Shown here: positions 46,814-56,702 of the stretch, piece after piece
Position numbering within the stretch: position 1 is the first letter of the stretch
How the letters are laid out: every line of letters begins with the position of its first letter
DNA from: Pseudomonas viridiflava
GTDB taxonomy: Bacteria > Pseudomonadota > Gammaproteobacteria > Pseudomonadales > Pseudomonadaceae
DNA: 64,000 nucleotides
NCBI RefSeq assembly: GCF_900583165.1
Contig: NZ_UTKY01000038.1
Location: forward strand, 1-64,000
Direction: 5' to 3'
Made by a program: the position numbers and the translations under genes
Notes under the pieces: generated by a model
Database searches by the model: none
What the model was told of the DNA's origin: nothing
The model's input: the letters and a program-made list of their open reading frames with translations, nothing else

Positions 46814-47623
46814 TTAGACCGTGGCCATCTCAGCCTTGAGCAGTGCCTCCTTGGCCTGCGCATCCGCCAACCGATACAACTCGATACTGCCATCCCAGTG
46901 CTCGATCAACGCCGTGCACGACTCCACCCAATCCCCGCAGTTGAGGTAGTCCACCTCGCCCACCTTTCGAATCTCCGCGTGGTGAATATGCCCACAGACC
47001 ACCCCATGCAGTTCACGCTTGGTCACTTCGTGGGCGATGGCTTCTTCGAAGTCGCTGATAAAACTTACCGCCGTCTTTACCTTGTGCTTCAGGTACGCCG
47101 ACAGCGACCAGTAACCGTAGCCATAGCGTGCACGCCAGTGGTTGAGCCAGCGGTTCAGCGTGAGGGTAAATTCGTAGGCCGAGTCGCCCAGAAATGCGAG
47201 CCAGCGATGATAGCGGGTGATCACGTCGAACTGATCGCCATGGATCACCAACAGGTGGCGGCCATCAGCAGTGACATGCACCGCCTCGTCCACCAATTGG
47301 ATATTGCCCAGGATCAGCTTGGAATAACGGCGTAAAAACTCGTCGTGGTTGCCGGTGACATAGATCACCTCGGTGCCGCGCTTGGCCATGGTCAGCAGGC
47401 GGCGGATCACGTTTGTGTGCGCCTGGGGCCAATACATGCCGCCGCGCAGTTTCCAGCCGTCGATAATATCGCCCACCAGGTAGACCTTGTCGGCGTGGTA
47501 GCCCTTGAGAAACTGCGATAAATGTTCGGCCTGGCAATCCCGGGTGCCCAGGTGCACGTCGGAGATCCACAGGGTACGTACCCGTTGCTTGCGGCTGGGC
47601 TTGGTGAACTCGGCACTGGTCAT
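46814..47623 (-). CDS. Metallophosphoesterase, UDP-2,3-diacylglucosamine diphosphatase-like
   Basis: A 269-residue calcineurin-like phosphoesterase. All metal-binding motifs are present: SDVHLG, GDIIDGW, GNHDE, HGDQFD and GHIHHAE. This set resembles the LpxH group of lipid A synthesis, and such proteins are often annotated as UDP-2,3-diacylglucosamine diphosphatase; the true substrate cannot be told here. The ATG at 47623 has GAGGG six bases upstream; the frame extends 51 codons further without support. It is divergent from the AraC gene. Confidence 0.85.
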   Translation of the reverse strand: MTSAEFTKPSRKQRVRTLWISDVHLGTRDCQAEHLSQFLKGYHADKVYLVGDIIDGWKLRGGMYWPQAHTNVIRRLLTMAKRGTEVIYVTGNHDEFLRRYSKLILGNIQLVDEAVHVTADGRHLLVIHGDQFDVITRYHRWLAFLGDSAYEFTLTLNRWLNHWRARYGYGYWSLSAYLKHKVKTAVSFISDFEEAIAHEVTKRELHGVVCGHIHHAEIRKVGEVDYLNCGDWVESCTALIEHWDGSIELYRLADAQAKEALLKAEMATV

Positions 47624-47759
47624 GGGCATCCCTCGACGCTGTTTTCGCGAGCTTGCGCCACGGCGATTAATAGCCCATGACAGCCGTGCGTCAGTCTGAT
47701 GACAGCGCTCGCTGATCGCAAAGCGTTGTAGACTGCGCCAGCCTGCCCAGGAGACCGCG

Positions 47760-48509
47760 ATGAGACCGATCCTCACGCTACGCCACTACACCCATGCCCC
47801 CATCGCCCACAGCCACGACCATGCGCAGTTGGTGTTCGGCCTGTCCGGGCATCTGGACTTTGAGGTCGAAGGTGTAGGGAGCCAGGTACGTGATAGCAGT
47901 GTGATGGTGCTGCCCTACTCCACCCACCACGCCTGCGACAGTCGCGACGGCAGCCGCTGCCTGGTGCTGGATGTGCCCACCGAGCACTGGGTGGTGCAGT
48001 CGTTGGGCGAGCATGCCGAAGCCAGCCGCCGCCTGCTCGATCAACCCGCACGACTGGCGCTGGATGCAAGGCAGCAGCAACTGGTGCAATGGCTGGCCAA
48101 CAGCCCGGTGGATGACCCGCTGATCGTGCAACAAGGCGCCGTGCTGTTGCTCGCAAGCTTGAACCATCCGCAGGCTCAACCGCTGCCGGGCCGTCGCCTG
48201 CCGTATGCCGCCTTCAATGCCCATATCGAGCGCCATGCGGCACATCCGCTGCAAGTGGCCGACCTTGCGCGTATCGCCGACCTGTCGGTGGCGCGCCTGC
48301 ACGCACGCTTCATGACCGAATGCGGGCAAACGCCGATGGACTATATCCGCAGCCGTCGCCTGCACATGGCCCTGGACCTGCTGCGCCGCACGCCGTTGGC
48401 CATTGGTGAAATCGCTGACCGCGTCGGGTACAGCTCGCAAAGTGCGTTCGCGGCGGCCATGCTGCGTGCGTTTGGCGCTTCCCCTGGTGCATTACGACGT
48501 AGCGCGTAG
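47760..48509 (+). CDS. AraC-family transcriptional regulator
   Basis: A 249-residue regulator. The N-terminal cupin-like sensor has HSHDHAQLVFGLSGHLDFEV. The C-terminal double helix-turn-helix covers about 165-249 (VADLARIADLSVARLHARFMTECGQTPMDYIRSRRLHMA and IGEIADRVGYSSQSAFAAAMLRAFG). It lies 99 bases before an EamA transporter on the same strand, so that transporter may be its target. Its ligand is unknown. Confidence 0.9.
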   Translation: MRPILTLRHYTHAPIAHSHDHAQLVFGLSGHLDFEVEGVGSQVRDSSVMVLPYSTHHACDSRDGSRCLVLDVPTEHWVVQSLGEHAEASRRLLDQPARLALDARQQQLVQWLANSPVDDPLIVQQGAVLLLASLNHPQAQPLPGRRLPYAAFNAHIERHAAHPLQVADLARIADLSVARLHARFMTECGQTPMDYIRSRRLHMALDLLRRTPLAIGEIADRVGYSSQSAFAAAMLRAFGASPGALRRSA

Positions 48510-48608
48510 GAAGAGTTTCGCGATAAACATCGCGAGGCGGACGACAGACACCGCCGTTCGTGAGCCACTAGACTGCGCTTCTGTCACTCGCTTGCCTCAA
48601 GGATCGCA

Positions 48609-49493
48609 ATGACCCCCCGCACAGCCCTCGGCGCCCTACATATCGGCGCATTGATGTTTGGCCTTACCGGCGTATTCGGCAAACTGGCGGCCGCCTCGCC
48701 GGCCATCATCGTGTTTGGCCGCGCTGCATTTGCCGTGCTGGCCCTGGCCGTGTTTGCCCGGTTTGCCAGCAACACAATCTGGAAAAAACTCGAGCGGCGC
48801 GACGGGTGGCGCCTGTTGATCAGCGGTGTGCTGCTGGCGGCACATTGGGTGACGTTCTTCATTGCGGTAAAAGTCGGCGGCGTGGCCGTCGCGACCCTAG
48901 GGTTCGCCGCGTTCCCGGCATTTACCGTAATCCTCGAAGGGTTAATCTTTCGCGAACGCATCCGCGCCAACGAAGGGGTGTTGGTGGTGCTGGTCAGCGT
49001 CGGGCTTGTGCTGGTGACGCCAGACTTCGACCTCGCCAGCGAAGCCACCAGCGGCTTGCTCTGGGGCATCGCATCAGGGCTGTTGTTTTCCCTACTGTCT
49101 TTGAACAACCGCGCCAGCTCCGGGCGCATTCCGGCGGTGCAGGCGGCGTTGTACCAGAACGTGGTAGTGGCCGCACTGCTGTTGCCGGTCGCCGCACCGG
49201 GCCTTGCGGATGTACGCGCCATCGACTGGCTGTGGATCGGCTTGCTGGGGGTGTTCTGCACCGGCCTCGCCCACAGCCTGTTTGTCGCCAGCCTGGCGGT
49301 GATCAAGGCACGCACGGCCTCGGTGGTGTTTGCGATGGAACCGGTGTACGGCATTACCGTGGCGTGGCTGCTGTTCGCCGAAACCCCGACGTTGCGCATG
49401 TTGCTCGGCGGCGCGCTGATCATCGTCGCTATCGTGATGTCGGGGCTGATGGGCAGTGCCAGCCAGGCCAAACAGCCCGCCACTGCGGCGTGA
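48609..49493 (+). CDS. EamA/DMT-family transporter
   Basis: A 294-residue inner-membrane exporter with about ten membrane helices in two EamA repeats (about 5-135 and 148-285). AAGGAT lies ahead of the ATG. The substrate cannot be told; relatives export amino acids or metabolites. It may be controlled by the AraC gene upstream. Confidence 0.9.
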   Translation: MTPRTALGALHIGALMFGLTGVFGKLAAASPAIIVFGRAAFAVLALAVFARFASNTIWKKLERRDGWRLLISGVLLAAHWVTFFIAVKVGGVAVATLGFAAFPAFTVILEGLIFRERIRANEGVLVVLVSVGLVLVTPDFDLASEATSGLLWGIASGLLFSLLSLNNRASSGRIPAVQAALYQNVVVAALLLPVAAPGLADVRAIDWLWIGLLGVFCTGLAHSLFVASLAVIKARTASVVFAMEPVYGITVAWLLFAETPTLRMLLGGALIIVAIVMSGLMGSASQAKQPATAA

Positions 49494-49621
49494 TCTATAC
49501 TCTGGCGATCCGTAACAGTCTGTCGTCGTTAAACGGATAAGGGCTACTCGACGACAGCCATGCCATTTGAAGTTGCTGCAAGCGAGTGGTCACTCCATCG
49601 ACGCTATGCAGGAGCTTCATC

Positions 49622-49900
49622 ATGGAAACACTTATCCAAGTGTTGGTTCAGATCATCAGCGGTGCCCTTGGCGGTAATGTGGCGGGCATGACCAAGCAGA
49701 GCCTGGGCACCGGGCTCAATACCTTTCTCGGTGGTGTCGGTGGCCTGATCCTTGGCCAAATCGTCGCGTATTTCACCGGTACCTCGGGTGGCGATGCCCT
49801 GGATGTCACCGCCGTGGGTAGCAATATCCTTGGCGGTGGTATCGGCGGCCTGGTGTTGACCTGGGTGATCGGGTTCCTTAAACAAAAAATGGCCGCCTGA
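49622..49900 (+). CDS. Small glycine-rich membrane protein
   Basis: A 92-residue protein with three hydrophobic Gly-rich segments (GALGGNVAG, LGGVGGLILGQIV, ILGGGIGGLVLTWVIGFL) and a basic tail. It resembles the transglycosylase-associated or YeaQ/YmgE type of small membrane protein, but I do not recognise it firmly. The ATG at 49622 has AGGAG seven bases upstream, which rejects the longer 104-residue frame. Confidence 0.82.
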   Translation: METLIQVLVQIISGALGGNVAGMTKQSLGTGLNTFLGGVGGLILGQIVAYFTGTSGGDALDVTAVGSNILGGGIGGLVLTWVIGFLKQKMAA

Positions 49901-49935
49901 GTGTTATGCCACCGTCCCTCAAGGGGCGGTGACGT

Positions 49936-50223
49936 TCATTGCGTGCGGTCGTTGTGGCCCAAGTCGCGCTGCGGGTCGATCTGGTCCCGCACGCGTTGCT
50001 TGAGCACCTTGGCCTCAGGAAAGCCGCCATCCGCCTTGCGCTCCCAGATCTGCACGCCATCACACGTGATACGGAACGTGCCACCGGTGGCCGGCGCCAA
50101 CGACACTTTGCCCAGGTCATCACTAAACGTACTCAACAATTCCTGCGCCAGCCAGGCGGCGCGCAGCAGCCACTGGCATTGAGTGCAATAGGTGATGACG
50201 ATCTCGGGTTTATGAGTGGACAT
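49936..50223 (-). CDS. SelT/SelW/SelH (Rdx) family protein
   Basis: A 95-residue thioredoxin-like protein with the redox motif CTQC (Cys 13 and 16) in place of the selenocysteine form. Family marks are EIVITYCTQCQWLLRAAWLAQELLSTF and GGTFRITCDGVQIWERKADGGFPEAKVLKQRVRDQI. The ATG at 50223 is chosen by family length; the rest of the 174-residue frame lies antisense to plpD. It is divergent from plpD. Confidence 0.92.
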   Translation of the reverse strand: MSTHKPEIVITYCTQCQWLLRAAWLAQELLSTFSDDLGKVSLAPATGGTFRITCDGVQIWERKADGGFPEAKVLKQRVRDQIDPQRDLGHNDRTQ

Positions 50224-50304
50224 AATTTGAGAGGTTCCTGGCATAACGGGCTCGGAGGATCGAGTGGCTATAATACCGGCCTTTATCGCCCAGCCTCGAG
50301 ATTC

Positions 50305-52497
50305 ATGATGCGTCGCCTGTTGTCCTGCCTGCTGTTGTGCCTGCTCCCCCTCCTCGCCCAAGCCGTTGAAACCCCACGCCCGAAAATCGGCCTGGTGCTG
50401 TCCGGCGGCGCCGCCCGTGGCCTGGCCCATATCGGCGTGCTCAAGGCGCTGGAAGAGCAAGGCATCCAGATCGATGCAATCGCTGGCACGAGCATGGGCG
50501 CGGTGATCGGCGGGCTGTACGCCTCAGGCTACAAGATTGATGAGCTGGAAAAGCTCGCGCTGAACATTGACTGGCAACAGGCACTGTCCGACGCGCCGCC
50601 ACGGGAAGACGTGCCATTTCGACGCAAGCAGGATGACCGGGATTTCCTGGTCAAGCAGAAGCTCAGCTTTCGCGATGACGGCAGCCTCGGCTTGCCGTTG
50701 GGCGTGATCCAGGGTCAGAACCTGGCGCTGCTGCTGGAGAGCATGTTCGCCCACAGCAGCAACACGCGTAATTTTGACAAGCTGCCTATCCCCTTCCGCG
50801 CCGTGGCTACCGATATCACCACCGGCGAAAAGGTCGTGTTCAGCAAGGGCCATCTCCCTCAGGTCATCCGCGCCAGCATGTCGATCCCGGCGGTGTTCGC
50901 CCCGGTGGAGCTGGACGGGCGCCTGCTGGTGGACGGCGGCATGACCGATAACATCCCACTGGATGTGGCGCGGGAAATGGGCGTGGATATCGCCATCGTG
51001 GTGGATATCGGCACGCCGCTGCGCTCGCGCAAACAACTGGCGACGGTGGTGGATGTGCTCAACCAATCCATCACCCTGATGACCCGGCGCAATTCCGAAG
51101 AGCAACTCAAGGCCCTGCACCCCAAGGACGTGTTGATCCAACCGCCGCTGTCCGCCTTTGGCGTGACCGACTTCGGCCGCGCCAAAGACATGATCGATGC
51201 CGGCTACCGCGCCACCCGCGCCCTCGACCTGCGCCTGGCCCACTTGCGCCCCTCTGCGCCTATCGACCCAGAATTGGCGGCGGCACGTACGCCCGGCGAA
51301 CGCACGCCGGTGATCACCGCGATCAACGTGGAAAACGACTCGAAAGTCAGCGACGACGTGATCCGCTATTACATCCGCCAGCCCCTGGGCGAGCCACTCA
51401 ACCTGGGTCGACTACAAACCGACATGGGCACCTTGTACGGCCTGGATTACTTCGAGCAGGTGCAGTACCGGGTGATCAAGAAAGGCCAGGACAATACCCT
51501 GGTGATCAGCGCACGGGGCAAACGCAGCGGCACCGACTACCTGCGCCTGGGCCTGAACCTGTCGGACGACATGCGTGGCGACAGTGCCTTCAACCTCGGC
51601 GCCAGCTACCGCATAAACGGCATCAACCGCCTCGGCGCCGAATGGCTGACGCGGGTGCAGATCGGTGATCGGCAAGAGCTGTACAGCGAGTTCTACCAAC
51701 CGATGGACACCGGCTCGCGGTACTTCGTTGCGCCGTATATCAGCGCCCAGGCGCAGAACGTCGAGCTGATCCTGGACAACGACCCCATCTCCGAATACCG
51801 CCTGGAACGCTACGGTTTTGGTTTGAACGTGGGGCGCCAGATCGGCAACAGCGGCGAGATTCGCTTCGGCGTCGGCGAGGCCTGGGGCAAGGCGGATGTG
51901 CGCATTGGCGACCGCGACATGCCAAGCGTGAGTTTCAGCGAAGGCTTCTATGAATTGAAGTACTCCTTCGACACCCTCGACAACGTGTACTTCCCTCACA
52001 CCGGTGAGGACATCGGCCTGGCCTACCGTGAATTCGAACCAGGGTTGGGCTCGGACCAGCGCTATCGCCAGTGGGAGTTCAAGCTGGACAAAGCCATGAG
52101 CAGCGGGCCCGACACCCTGGTGTTGGGCGGGCGCTATGGGCGTACGCTGGACAACTCCGACGTGGTGATTTCCAGTTTCCTGCTGGGCGGTGCGCGGCAA
52201 TTGTCGGGGTTTCGCGAGGATGCGATCTCAGGGCAGAACATCAGCCTGATGCGGGCGGTGTACTACCGGCGCCTGACACCCCGCTCGTATTTGCCGTTGG
52301 ATTTCCCGCTGTACCTGGGGGCATCGTTGGAACGCGGTCGCGCGTGGAATAACGACAACGAATTCGACAGCGGGTACATCAATGCGGCGAGTATCTTTTT
52401 GGGCTTTGATACGCCGTTGGGGCCGCTGAATTTCAGTTACGGGTTCAACGATGATAATCAGAAGGCGGTGTACCTGAACCTGGGCCAAACCTTCTAG
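50305..52497 (+). CDS. plpD: Patatin-like phospholipase autotransporter PlpD (type Vd)
   Basis: A 730-residue secreted lipase. A signal peptide (about 1-20) precedes a patatin domain with the oxyanion loop GGAARGL (34-40), nucleophile Ser 63 (GTSMG) and Asp 209 (DGG). A POTRA domain follows (about 330-400, ITAINVENDSKVSDDVIRYYI). The 16-strand barrel at the end closes with NLGQTF, an aromatic C-terminus. The P. aeruginosa counterpart is PA3339. Two adjacent ATGs start the gene; the first is taken. Confidence 0.95.
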   Translation: MMRRLLSCLLLCLLPLLAQAVETPRPKIGLVLSGGAARGLAHIGVLKALEEQGIQIDAIAGTSMGAVIGGLYASGYKIDELEKLALNIDWQQALSDAPPREDVPFRRKQDDRDFLVKQKLSFRDDGSLGLPLGVIQGQNLALLLESMFAHSSNTRNFDKLPIPFRAVATDITTGEKVVFSKGHLPQVIRASMSIPAVFAPVELDGRLLVDGGMTDNIPLDVAREMGVDIAIVVDIGTPLRSRKQLATVVDVLNQSITLMTRRNSEEQLKALHPKDVLIQPPLSAFGVTDFGRAKDMIDAGYRATRALDLRLAHLRPSAPIDPELAAARTPGERTPVITAINVENDSKVSDDVIRYYIRQPLGEPLNLGRLQTDMGTLYGLDYFEQVQYRVIKKGQDNTLVISARGKRSGTDYLRLGLNLSDDMRGDSAFNLGASYRINGINRLGAEWLTRVQIGDRQELYSEFYQPMDTGSRYFVAPYISAQAQNVELILDNDPISEYRLERYGFGLNVGRQIGNSGEIRFGVGEAWGKADVRIGDRDMPSVSFSEGFYELKYSFDTLDNVYFPHTGEDIGLAYREFEPGLGSDQRYRQWEFKLDKAMSSGPDTLVLGGRYGRTLDNSDVVISSFLLGGARQLSGFREDAISGQNISLMRAVYYRRLTPRSYLPLDFPLYLGASLERGRAWNNDNEFDSGYINAASIFLGFDTPLGPLNFSYGFNDDNQKAVYLNLGQTF

Positions 52498-52515
52498 AAA
52501 GCCGAACACAAAACC

Positions 52516-52611
52516 AAATGTGGGAGGGGGCTTGCCCCCGATTGCGGTATGTCAGTTAGAACATCTTTAACTGACACTCCGCAATCGGGGGCAAGCCCCC
52601 TCCCACATTTT
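52516..52611. repeat. REPIN between convergent plpD and marR-type gene
   Basis: AAATGTGGGAGGGGGCTTGC faces its inverted copy ending CCCACATTTT, with a loop holding GTCAGTTA/TAACTGAC. It begins 18 bases after the plpD stop. Confidence 0.92.
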
Positions 52612-52631
52612 GATCTTTGCTGTATTTAAGT

Positions 52632-53066
52632 TCAGGACTTTTCCAGATTCGCCAGAATGTGCCCGTGCACACGCATGCACACTTTCATATCCTCTTCATC
52701 CACACCCACAAACAGTTCATGACGCAACTGCGTGGCGATGGTCTCGATCTGATCGATCAACGGGCGAGCCGTATCACACAGCAAGATGCGCTTGGCACGG
52801 CGGTCTTCCACCACCGCCTGGCGCTGCACCAGGCCTTGGCCCTCAAGGCTGTCGAGCAACCGAGCCAACGTTGGCCCTTCCACGCCGACGCTTTGCGCCA
52901 GTTCACGCTGAGTAGGCGCTTCTTCAAAACGCGCCAGGTGCAGCAGCACCAGCCAGCGCGCTTGAGACAAGCCCAGCCCCGCCAGGCGGCGGTCCAGTTC
53001 GGCGCGCCAACCTCGGGACATTTGCGCCAACTGCATGCCAAAGCGGTGTTGATCGGTTAAAGGCAT
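52632..53066 (-). CDS. MarR-family transcriptional regulator
   Basis: A 144-residue winged-helix dimer of the MarR/SlyA type. The DNA-binding region (about 50-100) has TQRELAQSVGVEGPTLARLLDSLEGQGLVQRQAVVEDRRAK. It lies downstream of recQ and convergent with plpD; P. aeruginosa has a similar order (PA3339, PA3341, PA3344). The target is unknown. Confidence 0.9.
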   Translation of the reverse strand: MPLTDQHRFGMQLAQMSRGWRAELDRRLAGLGLSQARWLVLLHLARFEEAPTQRELAQSVGVEGPTLARLLDSLEGQGLVQRQAVVEDRRAKRILLCDTARPLIDQIETIATQLRHELFVGVDEEDMKVCMRVHGHILANLEKS

Positions 53067-53187
53067 AAAAAACTCATGATTTAGACTGAAAACAAAGTGT
53101 GGCTAATTATTAGTCAGCTAAGCATGAGCAATGCCCGTAGGCAAGCGTCGCTATGGACTGATTCGTTACATTGTCGTAATTGGCGCA

Positions 53188-55314
53188 CTAAATTTCGAAT
53201 TCAGACTGTAAAGCGGCCCGCACGCAGTACAAGACACCCTCGGGCACCCGACCGGTAAACAGCGGCGCGATCTCTGCGACCGGCGGCAACTCGCCTTCTC
53301 CGTCGAGGAACGCGTCCTGGATTTCACCGAGCAAATCCTCCGGCAAATCAAGGGCCTGCTCCAGTGACAACTGCTGCTTGCCAATGGATTCGGCCAGCAG
53401 GGTGTAGACGTTTTTCTCCGAGCATAGCAACTGGCCGGCGATCTGGATCGGCGTCATGCCGGCACGGGCCAGGCTGATCAACTCATGGCGAATATCGGCG
53501 ACTTCCTTCGGCGCTTCGGCCTGGCCGCCGAGTACTTCGAGGAAGGCCTGGCCGTAGCGCTCCAGCTTGCGTGCACCCACGCCGCTGACCCGTGCCATTT
53601 CGGCCATGGTGGTGGGCTGCTCGCGCAGCATCTCCAGCAAGGTGGAGTCGGGGAAAATAACGTACGGGGGCACACTGTGTTCCTGGGCCAATTTGCGCCG
53701 CAAGGTACGCAGGGCTTCCCACTGTTCGCGCTCTTCGCCACGTACAAGCTGGCTGGCCTGGCTGGTGCTGGTCTTGGCGGTGGTCTGCGGCTTGAGGTCA
53801 CGGCGCAGCTCCAAGGTCACTTCCCCCTTGAGCAATGGGCGGCAACTGTCGTTCAGGCGCAGGCCTCCATACCCTTCGATGTCAATATCCACCAACCCAC
53901 GGGCGACCATCTGGCGGAACAATGAACGCCACTCGCCCTCGGCGCGGGCCTTGCCGACGCCGTACACCGAAAGCTTCTCATGACCGAAGCTGCGCACCTT
54001 CTCGTTATCCTTGCCCAACAACACGTCCACCAGATGACCGACGCCGTAACGCTGGCCAGTGCGATAGATAGCAGACAACCCCTGGCGCGCCGGCTCGGTG
54101 GCGTCCCAGGTTTGCACGCCGTCTATGCAGTTGTCGCAGTGACCGCAAGGCTCGGGCATGTCTTCGTCGAAATACGCCAGCAAGGTTTGGCGGCGGCAGC
54201 GGGTTTCTTCACACAGCGAGAGCATGGCGTCGAGCTTGTGTTGCTCAAGACGCTTGTGGCGCTCGTCACCTTCAGAGTTCTGCAGCATCTGCTTGAGCAT
54301 CACCACGTCTTGCAGGCCGTAGACCATCCAGGCATCCGCCGGCAGCCCATCACGGCCAGCACGCCCGGTTTCCTGGTAATAAGCCTCGAGGGACTTGGGC
54401 AGATCCATGTGGGCGACGAAGCGCACGTTGGATTTATCGATGCCCATGCCAAACGCGATGGTTGCGACCATGATCAGGCCTTCCTCGTTGAGGAAGCGCT
54501 TCTGGTGCGCCGAACGCGTCTCGTTGGGCAGGCCGGCGTGATACGGCAGCGCCGGGTAACCTTGCTCGCAGAGAAACGCCGCCACTTCGTCGACCTTCTT
54601 GCGCGACAGGCAGTAGACGATCCCTGCATCGCTGCGCCGCTCGGACAGGAACGCCAGCAACTGCTTACGCGGCTGCTCCTTGGGCACGATGCGGTAGAAA
54701 ATATTCGGCCGGTCGAAGCTTGAGAGGAAACGCTCGGCGTTCTGCAAATGCAGGCGCTCGACGATTTCTTCACGGGTACGTTTGTCGGCCGTAGCGGTCA
54801 GCGCGATTCGCGGCACATCGGGGAACAGCTCGGCCAATTGGCCCAGTTGTAGGTATTCCCGACGGAAATCGTGACCCCATTGCGACACGCAGTGGGCTTC
54901 ATCGATGGCGAACAGGGCGATTTCAAGGCTCTGCAGGAAGGCCAGCATGCGCGGCTGCACCAGGCGCTCCGGGGCCAGGTAAAGCATCTTCACTTCACCG
55001 CGTTTGATCCGCGCGGCCAGGTCGCGCTGCTGCTCGGCGCTGAGGGTGGAGTTCAACGAGGCTGCGGCAACCCCGAGCTCTTCGAGGGTGGCCACCTGAT
55101 CGTCCATCAAGGCGATCAGCGGCGACACCACCACCGCCAGGCCGTTACGCAATAACGCAGGCACCTGGAAGCACAGCGACTTGCCGCCGCCGGTAGGCAT
55201 CAATACCAGGGCGTCACCGCCACTGGCCACGCGCTCAATGATCGCACCCTGGCGGCCACGAAAACTGTCGTAGCCGAAGATGTCCTTGAGGACGCGTTGA
55301 GCCTGCTCGAGCAT
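53188..55314 (-). CDS. recQ: ATP-dependent DNA helicase RecQ
   Basis: A 708-residue superfamily 2 helicase for recombination repair. Walker A TGGGKS is near 41-46 and the DEAH box at 138-141 ([15 protein letters not shown]). The zinc Cys cluster is [16 protein letters not shown] with CGHCDNC. A winged helix follows, then an HRDC domain from about 525 ([17 protein letters not shown]). The ATG at 55314 has GGAG six bases upstream; the 50-codon extension is not family-like. The C-terminal tail after HRDC adds about 90 residues. Confidence 0.96.
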   Translation of the reverse strand: MLEQAQRVLKDIFGYDSFRGRQGAIIERVASGGDALVLMPTGGGKSLCFQVPALLRNGLAVVVSPLIALMDDQVATLEELGVAAASLNSTLSAEQQRDLAARIKRGEVKMLYLAPERLVQPRMLAFLQSLEIALFAIDEAHCVSQWGHDFRREYLQLGQLAELFPDVPRIALTATADKRTREEIVERLHLQNAERFLSSFDRPNIFYRIVPKEQPRKQLLAFLSERRSDAGIVYCLSRKKVDEVAAFLCEQGYPALPYHAGLPNETRSAHQKRFLNEEGLIMVATIAFGMGIDKSNVRFVAHMDLPKSLEAYYQETGRAGRDGLPADAWMVYGLQDVVMLKQMLQNSEGDERHKRLEQHKLDAMLSLCEETRCRRQTLLAYFDEDMPEPCGHCDNCIDGVQTWDATEPARQGLSAIYRTGQRYGVGHLVDVLLGKDNEKVRSFGHEKLSVYGVGKARAEGEWRSLFRQMVARGLVDIDIEGYGGLRLNDSCRPLLKGEVTLELRRDLKPQTTAKTSTSQASQLVRGEEREQWEALRTLRRKLAQEHSVPPYVIFPDSTLLEMLREQPTTMAEMARVSGVGARKLERYGQAFLEVLGGQAEAPKEVADIRHELISLARAGMTPIQIAGQLLCSEKNVYTLLAESIGKQQLSLEQALDLPEDLLGEIQDAFLDGEGELPPVAEIAPLFTGRVPEGVLYCVRAALQSEFEI

Positions 55315-55590
55315 GTATAACTCCAAAATATCGCCGAAATCCCTCTGTACAGGCTGGCCGAAAAAACGCGAATTCACGGGAAATAATCCGTAAGCGAAGT
55401 TTTCACGGGTTGGCGCTTGGCCTGCACGGGCATCACAAAACGCGGCAGTATACCCGAGCGTCATCCGCCAAAGGGCGCCGCTGACGAATAGCGACTGCTA
55501 TCTAAAACCTGGCAAATATGCAGTGCGGCTGGCCTGGGCGCGCAAGAAGGCCTAGAATTCAGCATCGTTTATTCCCAAGGTAGTCCTTCA

Positions 55591-56178
55591 ATGTCCTTCG
55601 CTGAGCAACTAACCCGCCTGCAAGCCTTCCTCGACGCCGATGAGCTGCATGACGAGGCGCTGGACTACGTGGCCGCCCACGGCTACCTGACCGCCCTTTC
55701 CATCTGCGCCGAGCCCGTTCCCGACCGTGAGTGGATCGACGCGCTGTTCGCCGAAGAACCTCACTACGCCGACGCTGCCCAGCGTGAAGAAATCGAATCC
55801 ACCCTGTTGGCCCTCAAGGCCCACATCGGTCGCCAACTGGCCTCCGACGAAGAGTTCGAACTGCCTTGCGAGCTGGACCTGGGCGAAGAGCCGGACGACT
55901 CCGACCTGCGCGGCTGGTGCATCGGCTTTATGGAAGGCGTGTTCCTGCGCGAAGCCGCCTGGTTTGAAACCGCCGAAGAAGAAGTCAGCGAAATGCTGCT
56001 GCCGATCATGGTCGGTTCGGGCCTGTTTGACGACCAGCCGGAGTTCGCCGACATCGCTTCCGACGCCAACCTGATGGATGACATGATCGTACAGATCCCG
56101 GAAGCCCTGACCGCCCTGTACCTGCTGTGCAACGCCCCTGACGAAAAACCGGCGATCCTCAAGCCACGTCACCACTGA
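55591..56178 (+). CDS. YecA/YgfB-family (UPF0149) protein
   Basis: A 195-residue acidic helical protein of the YecA/UPF0149 family. Marks are EALDYVAAHGYLTALSICAEPVP and LRGWCIGFMEGVFLREAAWF. No SEC-C metal-binding tail is present. The function of the family is unknown. It is divergent from recQ and 20 bases ahead of the YbaN-like gene, probably in one transcript. Confidence 0.87.
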   Translation: MSFAEQLTRLQAFLDADELHDEALDYVAAHGYLTALSICAEPVPDREWIDALFAEEPHYADAAQREEIESTLLALKAHIGRQLASDEEFELPCELDLGEEPDDSDLRGWCIGFMEGVFLREAAWFETAEEEVSEMLLPIMVGSGLFDDQPEFADIASDANLMDDMIVQIPEALTALYLLCNAPDEKPAILKPRHH

Positions 56179-56198
56179 GTTCTTTGCCCGTGACACCC

Positions 56199-56582
56199 AT
56201 GGGCAATCGCTCGCTGCTCCTGCGTTACGCGCTGCTGGCCATCGGTTGGCTGAGCGTGGCGCTGGGCGTTATCGGCATTTTCCTACCGGTCTTGCCGACC
56301 ACCCCCTTTCTGCTCCTCGCCGCCGCCTGCTTCGCCCGAAGCTCTCCTCGCTTCTACCACTGGCTGGTGGAACACCCGCGCCTGGGCCCGTGGATACGCG
56401 ACTATCTGGAAGGCAATGGCATCCCCCTCAAAGGCAAGGTCTACGCCATTGGCCTGATGTGGTTGAGCATCGGTTTTTCCTGCTACCTCGTGCCCCTTCC
56501 CTGGGCACGCGGCTTTATGCTGACCAGTGCGGTACTGGTGACCGTTTACATCCTGCGCCAGAAAACCCTGCCCCCACGCTGA
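56199..56582 (+). CDS. YbaN-family (DUF454) inner-membrane protein
   Basis: A 127-residue protein of the YbaN/DUF454 family. Three or four membrane segments are seen, with the signature GVIGIFLPVLPTTPFLLLAAACFARSSPRFY. The start is uncertain: ATG at 56199 fits family length, while TTG at 56184 has a partial GAG site at short spacing. Function is unknown. Confidence 0.85.
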   Translation: MGNRSLLLRYALLAIGWLSVALGVIGIFLPVLPTTPFLLLAAACFARSSPRFYHWLVEHPRLGPWIRDYLEGNGIPLKGKVYAIGLMWLSIGFSCYLVPLPWARGFMLTSAVLVTVYILRQKTLPPR

Positions 56583-56702
56583 ACACGTACCTGCGACATT
56601 CCCCCTCACACGACCTTGGTCGACACTGACTAACCCCAAGCATCATGCGAGACTGTCCAACCGGGCCTGGAATGCCTGGGTGTTCTTATGCTCGGAGTTA
56701 CC

